Assembly (NCBI GenBank): GCA_964387625.1
Contig: CAYLWN010000022.1
Span: forward strand, 1-14,935
Length of the DNA stretch: 14,935 nucleotides
Direction: 5' to 3'
Origin: CAYLWN01 sp964387625
GTDB taxonomy: Bacteria; Patescibacteriota; Microgenomatia; UBA10105
The notes beneath the pieces are model-generated. The model had not been told where the DNA came from, did not search any database, and worked only from the letters and a program-made list of their open reading frames with translations. The position numbers and the translations under genes were made by a program. Of this stretch, positions 13,413-14,935 are shown one piece after another (the stretch's first letter is position 1; every line of letters begins with the position of its first letter).

Positions 13413-13449
13413 AAATAGTTTCACAAGGTCGGACCTTTTAAGAATCACC

Positions 13450-13454
13450 GGAGG
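13450..13454 (+). promoter_or_regulatory. Strong Shine-Dalgarno of the second GT-C gene
   Basis: GGAGG ends 9 bases before the ATG at 13464. It decides that start over the in-frame ATG at 13482. It is the only clear Shine-Dalgarno I see in front of a start codon in this window. Confidence 0.75.
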
Positions 13455-13463
13455 AATTAACGC

Positions 13464-14924
13464 ATGTTAAAAAGTAAAATTATGCGACAGCGATATTTCA
13501 TTTTTGGCATATTAATAATCTATTTCATTTTTAATCTGTTAATAATTCTCCGTCATGAACCTTGGCGGGATGAATTGCAATCATGGATGATCGGTAGAGA
13601 TAGTGGAAATGTGCTCGAAGTAATTTATAACAGCCGATATGAAGGTCATCCTAGGTTATGGTATGAAATTCAATTTATATTGTCCCGGTTTAGCCATAAT
13701 TTCATATTAATGCAATTATTTCATCTATGTTTAGCAACTATAAGTGTATATTTAATTCTTAAATATGCTCCTTTTACCAAGTGGATCAAAATATTATTCA
13801 TTTTCAGCTATTTTTTGACTTACGAATACAGTGTACTCGCCCGTAATTATGCATTGGGAATTTTAGGCTTGTTTTTAATTTGTGCCTTTCATCAGCAAAA
13901 AAAAATATTTGGAAAATTGTTGGGTATATTCCTACTTTGTCAGAGCAGTATTTTTGGCGTGATCATGGCGTTGGCATATTTATTTTTTAATTTATTTAAT
14001 TTAGGTAAAATCTTAGCTAAGAAAAAGACTACTAAGTTTTTTGTACCATTATTAATCACCAGTTTTATTATCACTAATATAGTATTGGCAATCTGGCAGA
14101 TAATACCGCCAGTTGATTCAGGATTTGTAGTAGGGTGGACAACTGCCTATAAACCTGAGCACTTACAGGCAGTAATAAGTATTTTTTGGAAAGCCTTGAT
14201 TCCCATTCCTCAAGCAATTTTTCATTTTTGGAATACCAATATTTTTGATAATCAGCCATTACTTATGGCGGAGTTAGGCGGAGGATTAATAATTTTGAGT
14301 TTACTCTTGTTCCAGCACCAGAGTGTGTGCTTTTTGTATTTATTGGGAATTTTGGGACTATTAGCGTTTTATTACACTAAAAATATAGGTTATTTGAGGC
14401 ATCAGGGGCAGATTTTTATTTGGATGTTTGCCTGTTTATGGTTAGATAGAATTTCAGTCACATTCGTTGTCGGCTGGCGGAAATTTTTGACTAATATATT
14501 ACTAGCAGGTATATTAAGTGCACAAGTATATGCGGCTTTTTATGCTGTCATTATGGATTGGCAATATCCGTTTTCAGGAAGTAAACAAGCGGCGGATTTT
14601 GTCCGGAAAAACATTTCCCATAATTACCCGTTAGGCGCAGACACTGATTATACCGTATCACCAATTGCCGCTTATTTAGATAAACCTTTATATTATGCAG
14701 TTAATCAGAAATGGGGGACATTTCTTTTATGGGATCAATCGCGGTTATCTGTAGATTATGATCGGACGATGCATCAGTCCGAAGCTATGCGTATAAAGAC
14801 AGGCAGATCAGTAGGGTTAATTTTGAGCTTTGTACCTGATAGTAAGTGGTCGGTCAAAGAACTGTTTCAAGTGAAACAGAGTATTGTGGAGGATGAGATC
14901 TACAATATTTATTTATGGTTTTGA
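13464..14924 (+). CDS. GT-C-type integral membrane glycosyltransferase-like protein
   Basis: The 486-residue protein has an N-terminal membrane segment (about 10-29), then an outer loop with HEPWRDELQSWMIGRDS (31-47). Asp36 and Glu37 fall where GT39/PMT-like enzymes carry their catalytic acid, and GHPRLWY follows near 61-67. About ten more hydrophobic segments run to residue 375 or so, then a soluble C-terminal domain of about 110 residues. It probably uses a polyprenyl-phosphate sugar; the acceptor is unknown. It is a separate gene from the GT39-like one at 2697 and not an obvious duplicate. It has its own promoter, a 45-base leader and a strong Shine-Dalgarno, so its translation may be controlled differently from the leaderless genes nearby. 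The stop codon is inside the window, 11 bases before its end. Confidence 0.75.
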   Translation: MLKSKIMRQRYFIFGILIIYFIFNLLIILRHEPWRDELQSWMIGRDSGNVLEVIYNSRYEGHPRLWYEIQFILSRFSHNFILMQLFHLCLATISVYLILKYAPFTKWIKILFIFSYFLTYEYSVLARNYALGILGLFLICAFHQQKKIFGKLLGIFLLCQSSIFGVIMALAYLFFNLFNLGKILAKKKTTKFFVPLLITSFIITNIVLAIWQIIPPVDSGFVVGWTTAYKPEHLQAVISIFWKALIPIPQAIFHFWNTNIFDNQPLLMAELGGGLIILSLLLFQHQSVCFLYLLGILGLLAFYYTKNIGYLRHQGQIFIWMFACLWLDRISVTFVVGWRKFLTNILLAGILSAQVYAAFYAVIMDWQYPFSGSKQAADFVRKNISHNYPLGADTDYTVSPIAAYLDKPLYYAVNQKWGTFLLWDQSRLSVDYDRTMHQSEAMRIKTGRSVGLILSFVPDSKWSVKELFQVKQSIVEDEIYNIYLWF

Positions 14925-14935
14925 TTTTGACGTGG

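Noticed and set aside
1..14935. CRISPR arrays, prophage or classical insertion sequences
   Set aside because: No regularly spaced repeats, transposase, integrase or phage structural genes are visible.

Overview
This looks like a contig from an AT-rich candidate-phyla-radiation bacterium (Patescibacteria, possibly Microgenomates-like). The inference rests on compact gene packing, coding starts mostly without a Shine-Dalgarno sequence, small GIY-YIG and GT-C proteins, CCTGCC/GGCAGG palindromes and overall gene content. It is not proven by any marker seen here. TGA is used as a normal stop (for example at the end of dnaG), so the UGA-glycine code of some related lineages does not apply. A run of exactly 100 N at 7291-7390 marks a scaffold join, so this is probably an assembled metagenome bin.

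Region 1 (1-4376), surface sugars: a partial nucleotide-sugar pyrophosphorylase converges on a DegT/StrS-family PLP enzyme. That enzyme carries histidine where the Schiff-base lysine should be, as in the sugar 3-dehydratases ColD and RfbH. Divergently from it runs a two-gene operon of a GT2 polyprenyl-phosphate glycosyltransferase and a GT39-like membrane glycosyltransferase. Another GT-C membrane protein closes the window at 13464-14924. Together they could activate sugars, load them on a lipid carrier and add them to envelope glycans or proteins.

Region 2 (4421-7290), macromolecular synthesis: dnaG and rpoD lie in the classic order. The rpoD promoter overlaps the dnaG stop codon. The sigma factor keeps the region 3.0 His and Glu that read extended -10 elements, and such elements (TGN-TATAAT) precede many genes here.

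Region 3 (7391-11800), all leftward: an L,D-transpeptidase, a SERCA-like P2A calcium ATPase, a DedA/VTT-like membrane protein and a GNAT acetyltransferase. For the last three, an intact -10 sits only 6-7 bases before the start codon, which predicts leaderless mRNAs.

Region 4 (11807-13463), accessory: this is the most unusual part. A tiny GIY-YIG nuclease gene lies between a broken copy of the 5' half of tRNA-Asn and an intact tRNA-Asn. Its promoter sits on the anticodon-loop sequence of the broken copy and its stop codon lies in the intact tRNA. A 40-base palindrome splits the D-loop of the broken copy. The region also holds a small HTH-like ORF, a strongly self-complementary intergenic stretch, a tRNA-Trp with irregular acceptor and T-loop bases, and an unrecognised 103-residue protein.
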